Below the pieces are notes generated by a model. It saw only the letters and a program-made list of their open reading frames with translations, had not been told where the DNA came from and ran no database searches. From an uncultured Eubacteriales bacterium (lineage in GTDB: Bacteria; Bacillota; Clostridia; Lachnospirales; Lachnospiraceae): a stretch of DNA of 5,035 nt. This document shows, in pieces, positions 4,932 through 5,035 of the stretch. How positions within the stretch are numbered: the first letter of the stretch is position 1; each line of letters starts with the position of its first letter. Made by a program: the position numbers and the translations under genes. The stretch is taken from the NCBI GenBank assembly GCA_900545175.1, contig UQYF01000066.1:1-5035 (forward strand), written 5' to 3'.

Positions 4932-4972
4932 ACAAAAAAATCTTACCACACAAGATGATAAGATTTTTTTGT
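4932..4972. terminator. Strong bidirectional intrinsic terminator
   Basis: ACAAAAAAATCTTA (4932-4945) pairs perfectly with TAAGATTTTTTTGT (4959-4972) around a 13-base loop, with seven-T runs at the end in both directions. On the minus strand a further GTTTTT follows the T run. No plus-strand gene leads into it, so it most likely ends a minus-strand gene lying right of the window. Confidence 0.8.
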
Positions 4973-5035
4973 CAATATTTAACCTGAATTATTCATGAGC
5001 ATATAAAAATGCTCAATACTGCAAAGCCTTGAAAC
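4973..5035 (-). other. Window edge, possible tail of a minus-strand gene
   Basis: One minus-strand frame stays open from the right edge to TAA at 4979-4981, seven bases before the terminator, and ends in HFYMLMNNSG. The other two frames stop at TGA earlier, so the true frame is uncertain. The 7-bp hairpin TGAGCAT/ATGCTCA (4996-5015) lies in this stretch and would also fit a position after an earlier stop. I cannot identify the gene. Confidence 0.2.

Overview
The window is low-GC, with AT-rich spacers, A/T-tailed hairpin terminators and strong GGAGG ribosome binding sites. This and the gene content (a DegV-family protein, an NrnA-type DHH phosphoesterase, a NitT/TauT-type ABC transporter, a lipoprotein, a tRNA without encoded CCA) suggest a Firmicute chromosome, probably a Clostridia/Lachnospiraceae gut-type bacterium. 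The lineage is an inference from style; no taxonomic marker was compared.

Layout, left to right. A plus-strand DHH/DHHA1 phosphoesterase gene occupies the left end (to 886). Its N-terminal part is cut by the window edge, and what is visible of it is split over two other reading frames. A convergent spacer (887-1214) carries two hairpin structures. All other genes lie on the minus strand. In transcription order from the right these are: a degV-family gene (3784-4620), a tRNA-Thr(CGT) (3551-3623), a small lipoprotein gene (2900-3379), and a two-gene ABC importer operon made of the ATPase (2064-2789) and the membrane permease (1215-2063). The ATPase stop codon directly abuts the permease start. 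No substrate-binding protein is in the window, so the substrate (sulfonate, taurine, nitrate, pyrimidine precursor or other) cannot be named.

The minus-strand units look independently transcribed. A very long palindromic terminator separates the lipoprotein gene from the transporter operon, and the best promoter for the transporter overlaps that terminator. The tRNA has its own promoter and a T-tract after it, and a long stem-loop follows degV. I see no single multi-gene pathway and no clear new biological system.

The most unusual stretch is the degV upstream region (4661-4829). It is a contiguous tandem array of 13-16 bp units. It starts as a 15-bp unit containing a perfect 13-bp palindrome (ATGCCAATGGCAT) and passes in phase into four 16-bp AT-rich units. 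The degV promoter I favour is embedded in the first copies, so the array may be a multi-site operator or a decaying minisatellite. The window ends with a strong hairpin terminator (4932-4972), which probably serves a minus-strand gene lying almost wholly outside the window.
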